A DNA stretch of 64,000 nucleotides from Nymphaea colorata (GCF_008831285.2 NC_045151.1:2661544-2725543), one strand, 5' to 3'; positions 13,201 to 24,120 are shown, counted from the first letter of the stretch. Translations and numbers: made by a program. Notes: generated from the letters alone by a model not told the origin.

Positions 13201-13855
13201 ATTGCAGTATATTTTATGACTTGGGAGCATGTATATATTGGTCTGAGTTGGTAAATGTAATGTTATTTATTGTAGAAATTTAGTTTAAGGTTTGTTGATT
13301 GTCCCCATCTCTGTCATATAGGTCTGCAAGCAGTCCAAGTCGACCCCGGGTTAGGAGGTAAAGGGAGGGCATTCTTCCTCTTCTGTGGAAAGTGAGTGTA
13401 TCATCTTCTTTTCTTGTCATTGTTGCGGACAAAATTGTTCTGCTTGTTTTGATCTATTTCTCTGTTCATTTTTAGTTTTATTTGGATATATACAATTAAG
13501 ATATTCATGTTGGGTTCTCTCGGCCTTTCAATTTTGTTTCCAGACCCCTTCTGTTATATTGCTCAAGCTTTTAATAATTGTTAAGATTAGAGGAATAGAT
13601 TTTGATGCTTATTGTCTTGTCAAGTTGGCATGTTTGAGAAAGCATTTCAACAGCTGAAAGTGCTTGAGGTGTTTAACAGGCTTGCTTCATAGAACTGTAT
13701 GCGATCATCATAGCAGGACAGATGGTTACTTGAATCAAGATCAGTTGGTTTTGTTAGACTTCTGTTTTTCTTGTATGACACAGCCTAAGTAAGATGAATT
13801 GCAGTTTGTTTGAAACTTTTATGCATTTGCTATCTGTATCTCAACAAATGCAACC
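10291..13855. other. Intergenic DNA with more copies of the dispersed repeat, no gene recognised
   Basis: Copies of the same dispersed repeat lie at about 10600-10785 and 11845-12015. Short open frames at 11144-11401 (minus), 11431-11673 and 13385-13657 have no recognisable motif or splice partner. Confidence 0.4.
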
Positions 13856-13989
13856 TCAAATTCCGCTTGGTGAAAACTGAATTGCAAGCAAACCGTTAAT
13901 CTTATTCTCTGCAAACATCACAAGAAAATAGCTTAATGTTGCACTTTGATGCACCATAAACCTGTTGAATAAAGCATGGTTGAACCTCT

Positions 13990-14319
13990 CAGTTTTGGTT
14001 AAACACATTGAGGTAACCTTCAGATCTGTTGTTTGAGCTTTGCTTGCCGCATGAGCTTCAGCCAAATTTATGTTTTCAGCAGCAGTATTTTCAGACATAC
14101 AAATGCATGTTACGATCTTTATGACATCTTATGACTCTGCAAGAATACCTCTGTGCTCTACGCAATGAAGAACGATTAAAGAGATATAGATAAGGCTGAA
14201 CTACCAACATAGTTGCTAGGATAATGAAGAAAATTGCTGATGGTTCGATCAAGGGAATCCACTACATCTGCTGCTCTGTTGAGGGAACCTACCAGTCGCC
14301 ATGAACGATTCTGATTCCC
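13990..14319 (-). other. Two exon-like open segments, minus strand, function unknown
   Basis: On the minus strand, 14319-14210 is open with a protein-like composition (VGSLNRAADVVDSLDRTISN). Below it, 14098-13990 reads SENTAAENINLAEAHAAS and ends at an AAG/GTTACC donor-like site. The two are separated by stops, so an intron would be needed, and the acceptor is not convincing. Helical, hydrophilic composition suggests decayed or real exons rather than random AT-rich DNA, but no family is recognised. Confidence 0.22.
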
Positions 14320-14470
14320 AAATGTTAAAGGATTTAATCATGCCAAAGCTGTTGCATGCAATTATGTGAAACAAACAAAATGGTATAAGAGACTTGATTA
14401 GTTGATTTTAATAATTTGTTTTGTCTTCTATTTTATCTGTGGGATGGGTTTCTGTGCTTCCTGGTTGCTG

Positions 14471-14597
14471 CAATCCCTTCAATGATTAGGTCATCTCATT
14501 GTTGTGTCTAGTTCATGTTCTGATGCTAACTCACAACAATCCCTTTAATGATTAGGTCATTTCATTGTTGTGTTTAGTTTTTCTTCTGATGCTAACT
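14471..14597. repeat. Direct tandem duplication, 66-bp period
   Basis: 'caatccctt-aatgattaggtcat' through 'gatgctaactc' occurs from 14471 and again from 14537 with a handful of differences. Confidence 0.8.
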
Positions 14598-15088
14598 CTT
14601 CAATAATGCTTTCCTACTTGTGTTTTCTGTACCCGTGTCGCCGGATCCATTCCCAACGTGGGTACTTCGCTTGGGTACTTTTTAGGTCGAAACGGATCCG
14701 ACATACTCGGTTTTATTTGATTTAGTTTATTTCTAACTCAGTTTTCATTCTTTCAATCTAAGATAATTTTGGAGTTTAGGTTGACGACGGCCATGGCGCC
14801 TTCTATGAAGCCACAAAGAAAAGCTGATACTAGGGGTGCCAAAGCTGTTAGATGGTGTTATTGATCGAATTCGAACTCAATAACTTTGGGCAGATCTTGC
14901 AATAAAATTGAACTAAATTAAATCAGAAACGCATATCAATTTCAGACTGGCGGTTTTCCTAATTTAAACGGACATTTTAACTATAATTAATATCAAAAGA
15001 CGTAAAAACTGGAATGTTGGTTTGTATTAATTTTGTACCTAAGGTACTGAAACTCTCATCCATGTTTGGGCAATATCCACTTGGCCTG
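14598..15088. other. Intergenic, no gene recognised
   Basis: Includes 'gtacccgtgtcgccggatcc' near 14631, a fragment related to the GTGTCC/CGTACCCG-rich element at 48279-48681. No coding evidence. Confidence 0.35.
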
Positions 15089-15089
15089 G

Positions 15090-15131
<42 letters not shown>
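15090..15131. repeat. (TA)n microsatellite
   Basis: About 20 TA units. Confidence 0.95.
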
Positions 15132-15134
<3 letters not shown>

Positions 15135-15719
15135 TAGGTCCCAAAAACCAAGGATAAAAACCAGACGGTTTAAATGCAATGATTTAATTTTTTTTTTTTT
15201 TGGTGCAATCTATCCTTGCCAATATGATCTTAAGAGTAGGTTGTTATTATTTTTTGAAGTTTAATGGTGTTTTTATAATAAAAAAAAAGAAAAAGCTCTA
15301 ACATCAACACCTTCACAGTAGAAAAATCCATAATTCTCATAAAATCAAATCGATTCAAAACATATTTTACATCAAAACAATTTTTATAAAAATATGAGTT
15401 TCCTGTTTAGAATATATTTTTACCAAAAATGATCTTTTTTTTAGTCCAATAATGTTTTTATAATAACGGAAAATTCAATAGTTCTTATAATATCAGAATT
15501 TAATTAATAGAAAAAACATTATTTTTTATTAAAAACTTAAGGGGTCTAGATTTTGTCTCTGGCATAAGTGGTATGGGATATACCAAGATATATTTGTTTG
15601 GTAAACATATAAGAAACAATATCAGCTCTTGTTTTTCTCTATACCATCGATCAGCAAAAATCAGGATTTGGGAATGCCTTTTATTTGTGTAACAAATAAG
15701 TGTACCATCTATCAACTTG

Positions 15720-16040
15720 ACAACATAAACTAGTCGAGTTCGAGTTAAGTGAGCTCGACTTGGTTAAATTTGATTAAGCTTAAATATATATATATATATG
15801 TGTAGCTCCCCTCAAATTTACATGTCACCTTTTTCTTTAATAAATCAATTTTTTAACAAAATGCTCGGCTTTTCTCAAGCCAATCTTGCTCGAGTCGAAT
15901 CAAGCCAAGTTCAAGCTTTAAGAGCTCGAGCTAGTAAAATCAAACTCGACTTAAGCTCGAGCCGAATTCGAGTTTCTTTCAAGACACTAGAGCAGAGTTC
16001 CAGCATGCTCAGCTCGGCTCGGCTCGAGCTCGCTACGTGT
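15720..16040. repeat. Degenerate 'CTCGAGCTCG' repeat block
   Basis: Dense variants of 'agctcgagc', 'gagttcgag' and 'aactcgactt' through the block, with a related fragment near 9980. The two overlapping opposite-strand open frames here (15798-16064 and 15911-16114) come from this palindromic composition and are not genes. Confidence 0.55.
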
Positions 16041-16689
16041 GACTTTGTATTGACTTTGACTTGACTGACCAGACTGAAGGTTAATCTGGCGGTTGGTCCG
16101 GTCAAAATCAGCACTAGCTAGAAGCCGACCTCTCGCTTTCTCTCCAACCCTCGATATTAAATTTCATTCGGTGTACATGGAGTCATGCAGGTCAGTCAGT
16201 CAGTCCAGCCATCGTTGATGTGTCTCTGCACCAACTTCTCACTCAATATTTGCCATGCAGGGCCACCACATCGGCCGGAAGCCAAAACGCCTGCATGCAT
16301 GTTAAATGTCACATTAAGGCTTTGTACAATACAAGGACATAAGATGCATACATAATTGCATAATTGATTTATTATATATGGTGCGGGTGCCACCAACATG
16401 CCCGTATATTGCTTCGACCCTAGCCTGACCCCGTATGACTCCAGCTTGGCCCGACAGACTAGGAGCGAGAAAATTTTCATGAGTGAGGGTGAATTAAAGT
16501 TTTCAAATTTTGACATCATTTTCCAAATTTTTATATATGACAAGTGAAATTTTCTAAAATTTACGTGTAAATTTAAAAAAAAAATGAGGGTTTAGCTTCG
16601 TCCCTATGGCTCGGTATGTAGATCGATTAGATAAACTAGCCCTTCATTTGGTTTGGAATTTGTGTGTTGTATTGTGTGATAATTTGTGT
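16041..16689. other. Intergenic, fragment of the dispersed repeat
   Basis: 'cgagaaaattttcatgagtg ... ttttaaaatt ... ttagcttcgtccct' at 16465-16605 is another reverse-oriented copy of the dispersed repeat. The minus-strand open frame 16196-16543 shows no domain. Confidence 0.35.
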
Positions 16690-17480
16690 TGGATAGGAAT
16701 GTCAATAAATCCGATTAAGATCTGGCGTCAGCATGTATATGAAAAAAAAAACTGATATACGATTAAGAATTTGGATCGAATTCAGATATAAGAAATGACA
16801 TCTGATCAGATTTAGATTTGGATATGCTATTGTTACGCGTTGGCTATTCCATTGTATATATATATATATATAGTTATTTATTTATTTATTTATATGTCGA
16901 GAGTGGGAGTAAGAGAGGGGAGAACTTATCCACTTGACCTGCAGTTCGCCCATGACTTGAACTCTGTAAGCATCAACTCCGTTCAGAACGCAAATCATAT
17001 GTAGATTATGGATAATCACCCTCAAATTTACGGCTGAGGTAAATTTGATTCGATGCGGATCTTACAAATCGTAGATTGGATTGGATCAGAGCCGAATGGG
17101 TTGGATTTACTCGATCATCGGTTCAAACATGAATTCCATAGTTTGGTTGGATAAGCGAACCGGATCGGATTCCAGGACAAAATTTGAATCAGGACGCATG
17201 AATTCTTGATTTTTGTGGCGGATCTTCTATGTGGTTCGGTCCTTGTGAGTTTGGGTCGGATCGGACCCAGCCGTCATATAAATTAGCCATTACGATATCT
17301 GACTATTCGGATGTTTCAACTCAAAGTTGGATTTGGATTAAGATTTGAATATACAGGATCATATTTCTTGGAAATTTGGTTGTATACCATATAGGCATCC
17401 CTTTACTAATAGGATGTAAATTTTGTCGCAGAATCCAACTATGGGACCCGAGTTTTTGAAACCAAACCCAATCCAGGTAG
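16690..17480. repeat. Degenerate 'GGATCGGATT' repeat block
   Basis: Many copies of 'gattggattggatcag', 'ggatcggat' and 'ttggatttgg', similar to the block at 8595-9130. A short (TA)n(TTTA)n stretch lies at 16855-16892. Confidence 0.5.
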
Positions 17481-18112
17481 TTTAAGATGCTCCCTTGATA
17501 TAGTAAAGGGTTCAAACGGTCAATTTTTCTAAAAAGCTTTTGGACAACAAAACAGAACTAATAAGATACCCCGAGCCGATTGGGTGAGCCGGGTTTGACA
17601 CTAAGCTCGGCCCAAAGAAGACTGAAATCTCCATTCAACCCTCATTCCCGTTGCGTATAGGGCCTACTTTGGTGCTTGAAGGTGCCGCCCTCACTGCACT
17701 TCAACTTGCGTGTCGATAGCACTCTCGACAAACCCTACCCAATCCCATTATGCCAACCTCATGCAATTACTCGACTTGTTTACCAAACCCATCCAGGCAG
17801 ATCCAGAATAGGGTGGGCGACTGATTGGTATTCCACGAATCCAACGTGAAACCAGTCCTCAGGTTAAGATTTTGCCAATTCATCGTTTTTCTTTTTAAAT
17901 AAAATTGTATTTCTTAAAAAAATCATTTTCAACTAATTAAAATGTAACTGATTTTGATAAGTAGCTTGACAGGGATGAGATGCTGCTGATCGTACTTTAA
18001 AAAAGAAAAAGTTACTGAAATTGTGTTAAAAAGTGTAAATATCGGCAGTTAATTGAAAAGGAAAGAAAAACAATTTTCTTCCGTACCCACTTATGGCTAA
18101 AAACCATACTAA
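17481..18112. other. Intergenic, no gene recognised
   Basis: No open frame with recognisable motifs. The sequence leads into the MITE at 18113. Confidence 0.4.
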
Positions 18113-18295
18113 CGTCCTGTTTGAATTGAGGGAAAAGAAAGGTAAAAGGTGAATGAAAAGAAAAAGAAATGAAAGTTAATGGTGTCATACGTCATCTAAT
18201 CCCTCTTGTTCAACCAAAGAGAGGGATGACCATAATATCTCCTCTCTCTTTTTTTTTTTTTTTCCTTATTTCTTTCCCCTCCATTCAAACAGGCA
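18113..18295. mobile_element. Tourist/PIF-Harbinger-like MITE, 183 bp
   Basis: The left end reads 'cgtcctgtttgaattgaggg' and the complement of the right end reads 'tgcctgtttgaatggagggg', giving terminal inverted repeats of about 27 bp with few mismatches. The element is flanked by TAA on both sides (18110-18112 and 18296-18298), the 3-bp duplication typical of PIF/Harbinger elements. It contains no coding sequence. It lies about 1.2 kb upstream of the ERF gene TATA box. Confidence 0.7.
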
Positions 18296-19177
18296 TAAAA
18301 AACAAAGCGCGAAAGAACCAGTCTGATTTGGGGAGGCGCGACTGCCCGTCCGTTTGAGCAGGGCGGCTCGGGCCAGCCAAAGTAGGTGCGTCAAAGTCAA
18401 GGCCCACTCCCGGTGCCGCCGAGCATCGTTATTATCGGGAAAATATAAAAAGAAAAGTTTCATAAAACGCTAGTTCGTAAAGGCATTCCAATCTTCCACC
18501 CACACAAGTCAATAACGAAATTGACCTACCGATTCGATCAGTTCGGCGATTCATGCGAACATAGGGGAATCGGTTTGTTCACCGATACGATGTACAACGC
18601 ATCGGTGGATATGTATTTTATCAATTAAAAAGGAAGGAGAAAAACAGAGGAGGGTTTGTTACCCCTTGAAGAAGCAACCGGAGGATTTATTAATTGAAAA
18701 ATTTAACGGAGAAAGGGGAGAGGGAGAGAGAAAGCGCGGGGGAAACGTAGCAGCACTGGGGAACGCGGACAGGCAGCGGTAGGTGTCGCCTTCCCATTGA
18801 ATAAGGCAGGGCAGTGCGTGAGCGAAGGCGCGGGGGGGGAGGGGGAAGCGTCGGGGGCCCACCCTCGGCCTTCTCTCGCGCCTCTCTTCCCTTAACTGTC
18901 GGTCACGAGGAGAGCGGTTCAACAGCCCCCACCCCCTCTCAAATCGCGGAGAGAGAAGGACGGAGGAACCCTCGTTTGTGGCCCCTCCTTGACGGCGACG
19001 GCACACGGCAGAACGCGAGGGAGAGGGGGACGGGGGGTAGCTTTCGCTCACAAAGAGAACGCCGCCCCATACAAACGGAAAGGAGGAGCGGCTTCGTCGT
19101 GGCCGCCCCCTCGAACCGTCTTCCACGCGTCCCCTCCGCCCTTCGCCACGTTTCGCCCAGCAGACATAAGAGGCGAT

Positions 19178-19183
19178 GCCGCC
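19178..19183. promoter_or_regulatory. GCCGCC element in the ERF promoter
   Basis: The core of the GCC box recognised by ERF proteins occurs upstream of the TATA box ('gatgccgccacg'). In a GC-rich promoter this can easily be chance, so autoregulation is only a possibility. Confidence 0.25.
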
Positions 19184-19289
19184 ACGCTAGAAGCGCGGGC
19201 GGCGGCAGAGGGGAAAAGGAGAGAGAGAGAGAGAGAAGGAAAGAAAGAAAGTGCGTGGGCGTGGGGGCCATGGCGGCAAACGGCTGGGC

Positions 19290-19310
19290 GGGACAGTCAA
19301 ACGGCCGTTG
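19290..19310. promoter_or_regulatory. Two W-box cores in inverted orientation
   Basis: 'agtcaaac' (TTTGAC on the minus strand) and 'gttgaccg' (TTGACC) lie within 20 bp, roughly 60-75 bp upstream of the TATA box. Paired TTGAC cores are WRKY-binding sites and are often seen at stress-induced ERF genes. Function is inferred. Confidence 0.4.
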
Positions 19311-19364
19311 ACCGCGCCGAACACTCCCCTAAGAAGCCGCTTACCTCGAGCCCCCTTCCCCTCG

Positions 19365-19372
19365 CTATAAAA
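19365..19372 (+). promoter_or_regulatory. TATA box of the ERF gene
   Basis: CTATAAAA in GC-rich surroundings, about 190 bp upstream of the ATG, followed by a CT-rich leader typical of plant 5' untranslated regions. The transcription start is expected about 30 bp downstream, near 19400. Confidence 0.7.
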
Positions 19373-19561
19373 CGCTCCCCACCGTCTCCCCTTTCCTCCT
19401 CCTCCTCCCCCTCTGTTTTCCGTCCTTGAAACCATCTGGCCTCCTCTGCTGCTTCACCCATCTCTAGCGAAGGAGCCCTAAGCTTAACCTCTCCCTCTCC
19501 TTCTCCTTGTCTTGTCTCTGCCTTCAACGTGGTCGATTTCTGGGTGGGGGCAAATCTTGAG

Positions 19562-20269
19562 ATGGCGCGGAGAGCGAAGTCGGGGGCAGTCGGAGTGACG
19601 GAGGCGATGCATTACCGGGGAGTAAGGAAGAGGCCGTGGGGGAGGTACGCCGCGGAGATCAGGGATCCAGGCAAGAAGAGCCGAGTCTGGCTCGGCACCT
19701 TCGACACCGCCGAGGAGGCCGCCCGAGCCTACGATAATGCTGCCAGAGAGTTCCGGGGTTCCAAGGCCAAGACTAATTTTCCCACCGCCTACTCCCTGCC
19801 GCTTCCGCTTCCTATCCCGCCGTCTGCCGCGGAGAACGTCAACCACAACAACAGGAGCCCCAGCCAGAGCAGCACCGTGGAGTCGCCGGGCCGCGATGGC
19901 GTCGGCAACGAGACGTTTCGGCTGCCGGAGCAGCCATTCGACCTCGATCTCCATCTCCGCCACCGCGGCGTTGTGTCCGTCGCGGCCCCAGCTGCCGTGG
20001 GGTGCTTCTTCCCCTTCCGCCACCACCCCATCCCCGTCGCTCGCCCCCTCTACTTTTTCGACGCGCTTGCCAGATCCGAGAGCCGGCCGAACGCCGCCGC
20101 CGCCGCCTCCGACCCGCGCCTCTCCGGCCTCGACGCCGACGCCTGTCACGGCGGCGCCACCGCCAATGCACCGGTGCACAGCGACTCAGACTCGTCATCC
20201 GTGGTCCTCGACGTCCCTCGGCGCCCCGCTCTCGATCTCAACCTCCCTCCTCCGGATGAGGCCGCCTAA
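19562..20269 (+). CDS. ERF4-like: AP2/ERF transcriptional repressor, group VIIIa (ERF4/ERF8-like)
   Basis: Encodes 235 residues without introns. One AP2/ERF domain spans about residues 17-74 ([19 protein letters not shown], then [17 protein letters not shown] and AKTNFP) and binds GCC-box DNA in the nucleus. Downstream it keeps the ERF4/ERF8 landmarks in order: [10 protein letters not shown], a PLYFFD segment, SDSDSSSVV, and the C-terminal EAR repression motif LDLNLPPP (residues 224-231) ending DEAA. EAR motifs recruit TOPLESS-type corepressors, so this should be a repressor acting in ethylene, jasmonate and abscisic-acid responses. A second LxLxL stretch (DLDLHL) lies mid-protein. The ATG at 19562 (MARRAKSG) is chosen because it lies next to the domain as in relatives and follows the TATA box and leader; only a GTG lies further upstream in frame. 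Codon use is very GC-rich. The family match is very secure; which paralogue it is remains uncertain. Confidence 0.96.
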   Translation: MARRAKSGAVGVTEAMHYRGVRKRPWGRYAAEIRDPGKKSRVWLGTFDTAEEAARAYDNAAREFRGSKAKTNFPTAYSLPLPLPIPPSAAENVNHNNRSPSQSSTVESPGRDGVGNETFRLPEQPFDLDLHLRHRGVVSVAAPAAVGCFFPFRHHPIPVARPLYFFDALARSESRPNAAAAASDPRLSGLDADACHGGATANAPVHSDSDSSSVVLDVPRRPALDLNLPPPDEAA

Positions 20270-20725
20270 GACGGCCCGAACTTTTGTAGATCTCCGACGA
20301 TCCGAGCGTGGCCGAGCTCTCGCCCCTCCGGCGTTCATCCTCCTCCTGTTTTTTCTTTTTGTTTTTATTTCCTTTTTTCCCCCTTTTGCTAAAACATCGC
20401 GGCCCGTTTCGGCGCTGTTGCCCTCTATGAGCAAGGGGCTGTACATAGCATAACCACGTTGGGCGCTCCTCCCTACACCTTAGGTTTTTCCCCGCCCTTT
20501 TGCTTTCCGTCTCTCACCGGAAATATGTAGTTCGCTGTGAAACTCGGCATCCATCCAAATTCAAAAGTTGTTTTTATTATGTGTGCAAAAGAAGAAAACA
20601 AAGCTGCAGATCTGATCTTCCTCTTTTTCGGGTTCCAGTTCCGCGTTTTGTTCATGTGTTTGAATTATTCCGGCGAACGTGGGGATGATTCCGAGGAGGA
20701 GGACGAGGGCGCCTTCGAATTTTAA
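20270..20725 (+). other. Probable 3' untranslated region of the ERF gene
   Basis: After the TAA stop the sequence becomes T-rich, with 'ctgtacatagcata' and later 'tttttattatgtgtgc'. No canonical AATAAA was placed with confidence, so the polyadenylation site is not assigned. Confidence 0.4.
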
Positions 20726-22060
20726 TTAATTACCCACCCTGCCGCTGTCGTCAAAAGGGTTATTAATGGGTGGCCGGCAGGGGAGGCGCCGGGTCACGAG
20801 CGGCCGTTGAAGCCGGTAACTAATCCCCGTGTTGACGGAGCATCTGTGCGGGGTCTTCGAGTTGTCGCGGAACCCTGCTCTCTCGTGTCGCGCGCTCATT
20901 GGCCAAGCCTGCTGCGTTGGAAGGCCATTCCGTGGGGCCCACTTTCATTTCCTTTTTTTTCTCTGAAACGGTGGGTGGCGCAGCCTCCGCTTTCCGTGGG
21001 TCCCGTCCCTCTTCTCTCGCACGGCGCCTCTGTCTCTTTCTCGATCGCACCGCGGGGGCGTCCTCTGCCGAAGGGAAAAGGTCTGTCGAGGACTTCGGGA
21101 CATCCGAAGCCGTGTGGGGGCGGGGGGTGGTTGTGGCCCGCGCCTGTGTGCGCGCGCTCCCGAGCGTGTGTGGGTGACGGCAGGTGACGTGGACGGGACA
21201 CTGTCCGTGGGGTGGAAGAGGGAGGGAGAGAGAAAGAGGGGATGGTGGAGTGTCAGACTCTTCTTTCTCTCTCCCCCACCTCCGCCTGCCTTGCCTGACA
21301 CGGCGCTGCCTGACTTTGGGAGAGGAGACGGCCAGGGAGAGGGCTGACCCCTGTTTGGGGAAGGAACAAACAACCGCCAAAAGTGGAGAGGGAAAAGAAA
21401 GTAGGTGTTGGCGGCTGAGCCCGAGGTGGGGTCTTACAGTCGCAGTGGTAACAGTACTGGTGGCGGTCCCCTCCCCTGCCTTCTCTTACCCCTCCGTCTC
21501 CGTCCGAAACGGACGGGGACGACGGTGGAGGGGTCCATTCATCCGCCCTCATTTACTGTCGTCGGTACGTTCATTTATTGACCACCGCAGAGCTCTGGTT
21601 TCCCCTCCTCCTCGTCTCTGCTCTCTGTTCCTTCGTGCTCAGAAGAAAATTGGGAGCGTGGCTTGCTCTGCTCAGAACCTGGCGGTCGAGTTAATTTTCT
21701 ACTCTTCTCCTTCTCCTCGTTCGCTCGCCCGTGTTTTTCCGGTCTACTTCTCTACCGGCCGGCTGCCGGCAAAATCCACGGTCGGACGAAGCGACACGGA
21801 AACTGGGGGAGGGCGGCGGGCGGGAAAAAGAAAGAGGGAGAAAGAGGGAAACTCGAATCTCCACGCTTCTGCGCCTTTGGTTTGGGCGTCGTGCTCTAGA
21901 AGCATCTCTCTTCCCATCCATCGCCCTCATAATTGCTCCGCTCTCTCTCCCATCCTGACTTGGTCAAAACACCGAAACCGTATTGAATTTGGGGCGGGAA
22001 GGAAGGGGGCGGCCATTTTTTTCCCCGCTTTAACAACCTTTTCAGTTTTCCTTTCCTAGC

Positions 22061-22689
22061 TTTCCAAAACTCATACAATTTTGGGAAAATGGGGAACCGC
22101 CGGGATTCGACTTCCTGACCGCGCCACTTACGAATTCCTCTAGTCCTCTCACCGCCTACCGACCACGCCAGCCTCTTTTCCGTTCTAATAAAATACAAAA
22201 TCATGCATTTTTTTTACTCGTACTTTCCGTAAAACTCGTTGCATTCAAGCGATTTTCGGCGACATAAACGTCACTGTTCAAACGCGTAAATAAAATTTCA
22301 CAAGGCAAGTGTACAGCACTAGGTTAGTAGTTTTTAGCCGTTCAATGGGATTATGTCTAACCACGTAAAACGCCAACGCTTTTTATGTTTGGTAATGGAA
22401 ATCACGTTCATGCGTTAATTTTATAACAAAAAATTCTCAGATATACCATTGTTATATTTCATTTCTAAAATCTTGTTTTTTAGTTTTACAATAGGGAAAA
22501 TAAGAGGCATTGGGGAACCAAAAGTAAATTTTGTATTAAATGTGGTAGCCCCATTACTGAATCATAATAAGTCCAAGGTCATAGCTTCACGCTCTTTTTA
22601 AGATTCTGGCTTGTTTCGTGCTTAAGTTGATGTATGGTATATTCTTTCTTTAATTCATATGTCACGCTTGTTACCTTTTGTATCTCAAC
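22061..22689. other. Intergenic, no gene recognised
   Basis: The sequence returns to AT-rich composition after the GC island. No domain, element end or RNA gene is seen. Confidence 0.4.
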
Positions 22690-22823
22690 TGAAACATGAC
22701 ATTGGGCATCGAATATGAACTCCGAGCACCTTGAGTGTGAGCCTTTTGTAGCTCAAAGGAATCGCACACTGAAACATGACAGTGCGCATGGAATATGAAC
22801 TCCGAGCACCTTGAGTGTGAGCC
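22690..22823. repeat. Direct duplication, 80-bp period
   Basis: 'tgaaacatgaca-tg-gcat' through 'ccgagcaccttgagtgtgag' occurs from 22690 and again from 22770 with very few changes, so the duplication is fairly recent. Confidence 0.85.
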
Positions 22824-22960
22824 GCTTTGCTGCCTGGTTGTGCAAAGAAGAAGAAAGTGAATTACGAGTTGGGCAATCGGAAAACAGGAAGAACTTCAAT
22901 TGTCACCGGAAAACTGAAAAAATAAATAAATAAATAAAAACAGTAAACTGCTAACGTTAC

Positions 22961-23108
22961 TTGATCTATGTGTGTTTCAAACAGGTCTTCTCCCCATTGC
23001 CTGAACAGAAAAAATTGGTCGTCTTCTTCTTCAACACAGTTATTCTGCTTTAGTAACTGAAAGTCGGTCGCTGATGCCCCATTAACGCCTAACTTCTCTA
23101 ACGCCACT
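22961..23108 (-). CDS. Orphan exon candidate, minus strand, unknown protein
   Basis: On the minus strand a CACATGCAG acceptor is followed by 148 open bases ending at CAA/GTAACG, a plausible donor. The peptide reads VALEKLGVNGASATDF, then QLLKQNNCVEEEDDQF, then RQWGEDLFETHID, a balanced, acidic, non-repetitive composition unlike the chance frames around it. I do not recognise the family and found no partner exon with matching phase nearby. It may be one exon of a gene with long introns, or a remnant. Confidence 0.35.
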
Positions 23109-23399
23109 CTGCATGTGATGTGTTTCTTAATTAATAACAAAATAAATGAAAAATAGAAATCATTCTTCCCAGGCGAAGGAAAGAAACTTGATCTCATTTA
23201 TATATAGAGTCGAGAACATGACTATGTTTTGGAAATTTGCATATTTTCAGTACTGTTTAACAGATGAAGTTTTAAATACACGCATTCCATGCCTCCTTTG
23301 TGGCTGCTTCTACTATAATTAATCGGTGATTAGAAAATGTATAATAGGTTAATTGCAAAGAAATTATGATTTTCTAAATACAGACTAACTAGTGTGTGG

Positions 23400-24118
23400 T
23401 ATAAAAGAGACGGTTATAAGAGCACTCCCACCTCTTAGTGTCATGGCATTCCACCTAAAATGGTTTGCATTAGCATATTACACCTAAGCTTGGGCATCGG
23501 GTCGGCCAGACATCCAAAAACCTGATCCAGGTCCAACTCGACTCAGAAAAACCAAACCCAAGCCTAGTTCGGGCCTGAGCCTAGGAGGCCGATTAAATTT
23601 AAAAATATATTTTAAATATAAATAATATATATATAATTAATTATAGTATATATATATATATATTAATAAAAAGTTTTAAAAAATAAATTATGGGGCCGAA
23701 TCGGGCTTATTGGGATGAATCCCTTTTTTCTGGGCCCGAGCCCGAATCGGGCTTATTGGGATGAATCCCTTTTTTCTGGGCCCGAGCCCGAATCGGGCTT
23801 ATTGGGATGAATCCCTTTTTTCTGAGCCCGAGCCCGAATCGGGGTGAGTACCCGGCATTAGCCCAACCGAGCGCCCAACTACACCTTCACATGTGAAATG
23901 CTATAATAAACAACTTAGTGTCCACCCTTCTCTCTTCTTGTTTCTCAACATAAAAGTGACATGCACCTAAGTGGGGCCCACCAATAGACATGGGAGGCGG
24001 CGTTTCACTTCAAGCAAATGGGCTTTGAAAGCATTAATTTTTACTATGCTAATGCAACATGTTTTTGCCTTAAGGGGCATAGCGTATAGTCGTATTAAGG
24101 GCTTGTGAAAGACCGGTC
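23400..24118. repeat. Nested dispersed repeats, including GGGCCCGAGCCCG-rich sequence
   Basis: Sequence beginning 'gagcactcccacctcttagt' is interrupted by a block rich in 'gggcctgagcc' and 'gggcccgagcccg', with AT-rich DNA between. Similar GGCCCGGGC-rich blocks lie at 25440-25525 and 63000-63080. No ends could be placed. Confidence 0.4.
23699..23836. repeat. Tandem repeat, three 46-bp units
   Basis: Units start at 23699, 23745 and 23791 with 'aatcgggcttattgggatga'. They are identical except for one base in the third ('tgagcccg' for 'tgggcccg'). A partial fourth unit follows. Near-identity marks a recent expansion. Confidence 0.95.
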
Positions 24119-24120
24119 AT

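Larger units (their letters stand above)
18640..22060. other. GC-rich island around the ERF gene
   Basis: GC and CpG content rise sharply against the AT-rich flanks from about 18.7 kb to 22 kb. Long overlapping open frames appear on both strands in all phases, as expected when stop codons are rare. Only 19562-20269 has protein-family support. The stretch 20730-22060 is CT/GA-rich and could be another promoter or untranslated region, but no conserved coding exon was found in it. Confidence 0.7.

Noticed and set aside
15798-16114. Two opposite-strand open frames of 88 and 67 codons
   Set aside because: Produced by the self-complementary CTCGAGCTCG repeat block.
18659-19527. Long overlapping open frames on both strands upstream of the ERF gene (up to 165 codons)
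   Set aside because: They fall in the GC-rich promoter and leader, overlap each other antisense and have no recognisable motif.
19484-20179. 231-codon minus-strand frame antisense to the ERF gene
   Set aside because: Shadow of the GC-rich ERF coding sequence; no domain, and the sense strand has an unmistakable AP2 domain.
21184-22059. 291-codon open frame on the + strand downstream of the ERF gene
   Set aside because: Low-complexity Arg/Ser/Pro/Gly composition, competing open frames on both strands, no domain; explained by GC-rich DNA.
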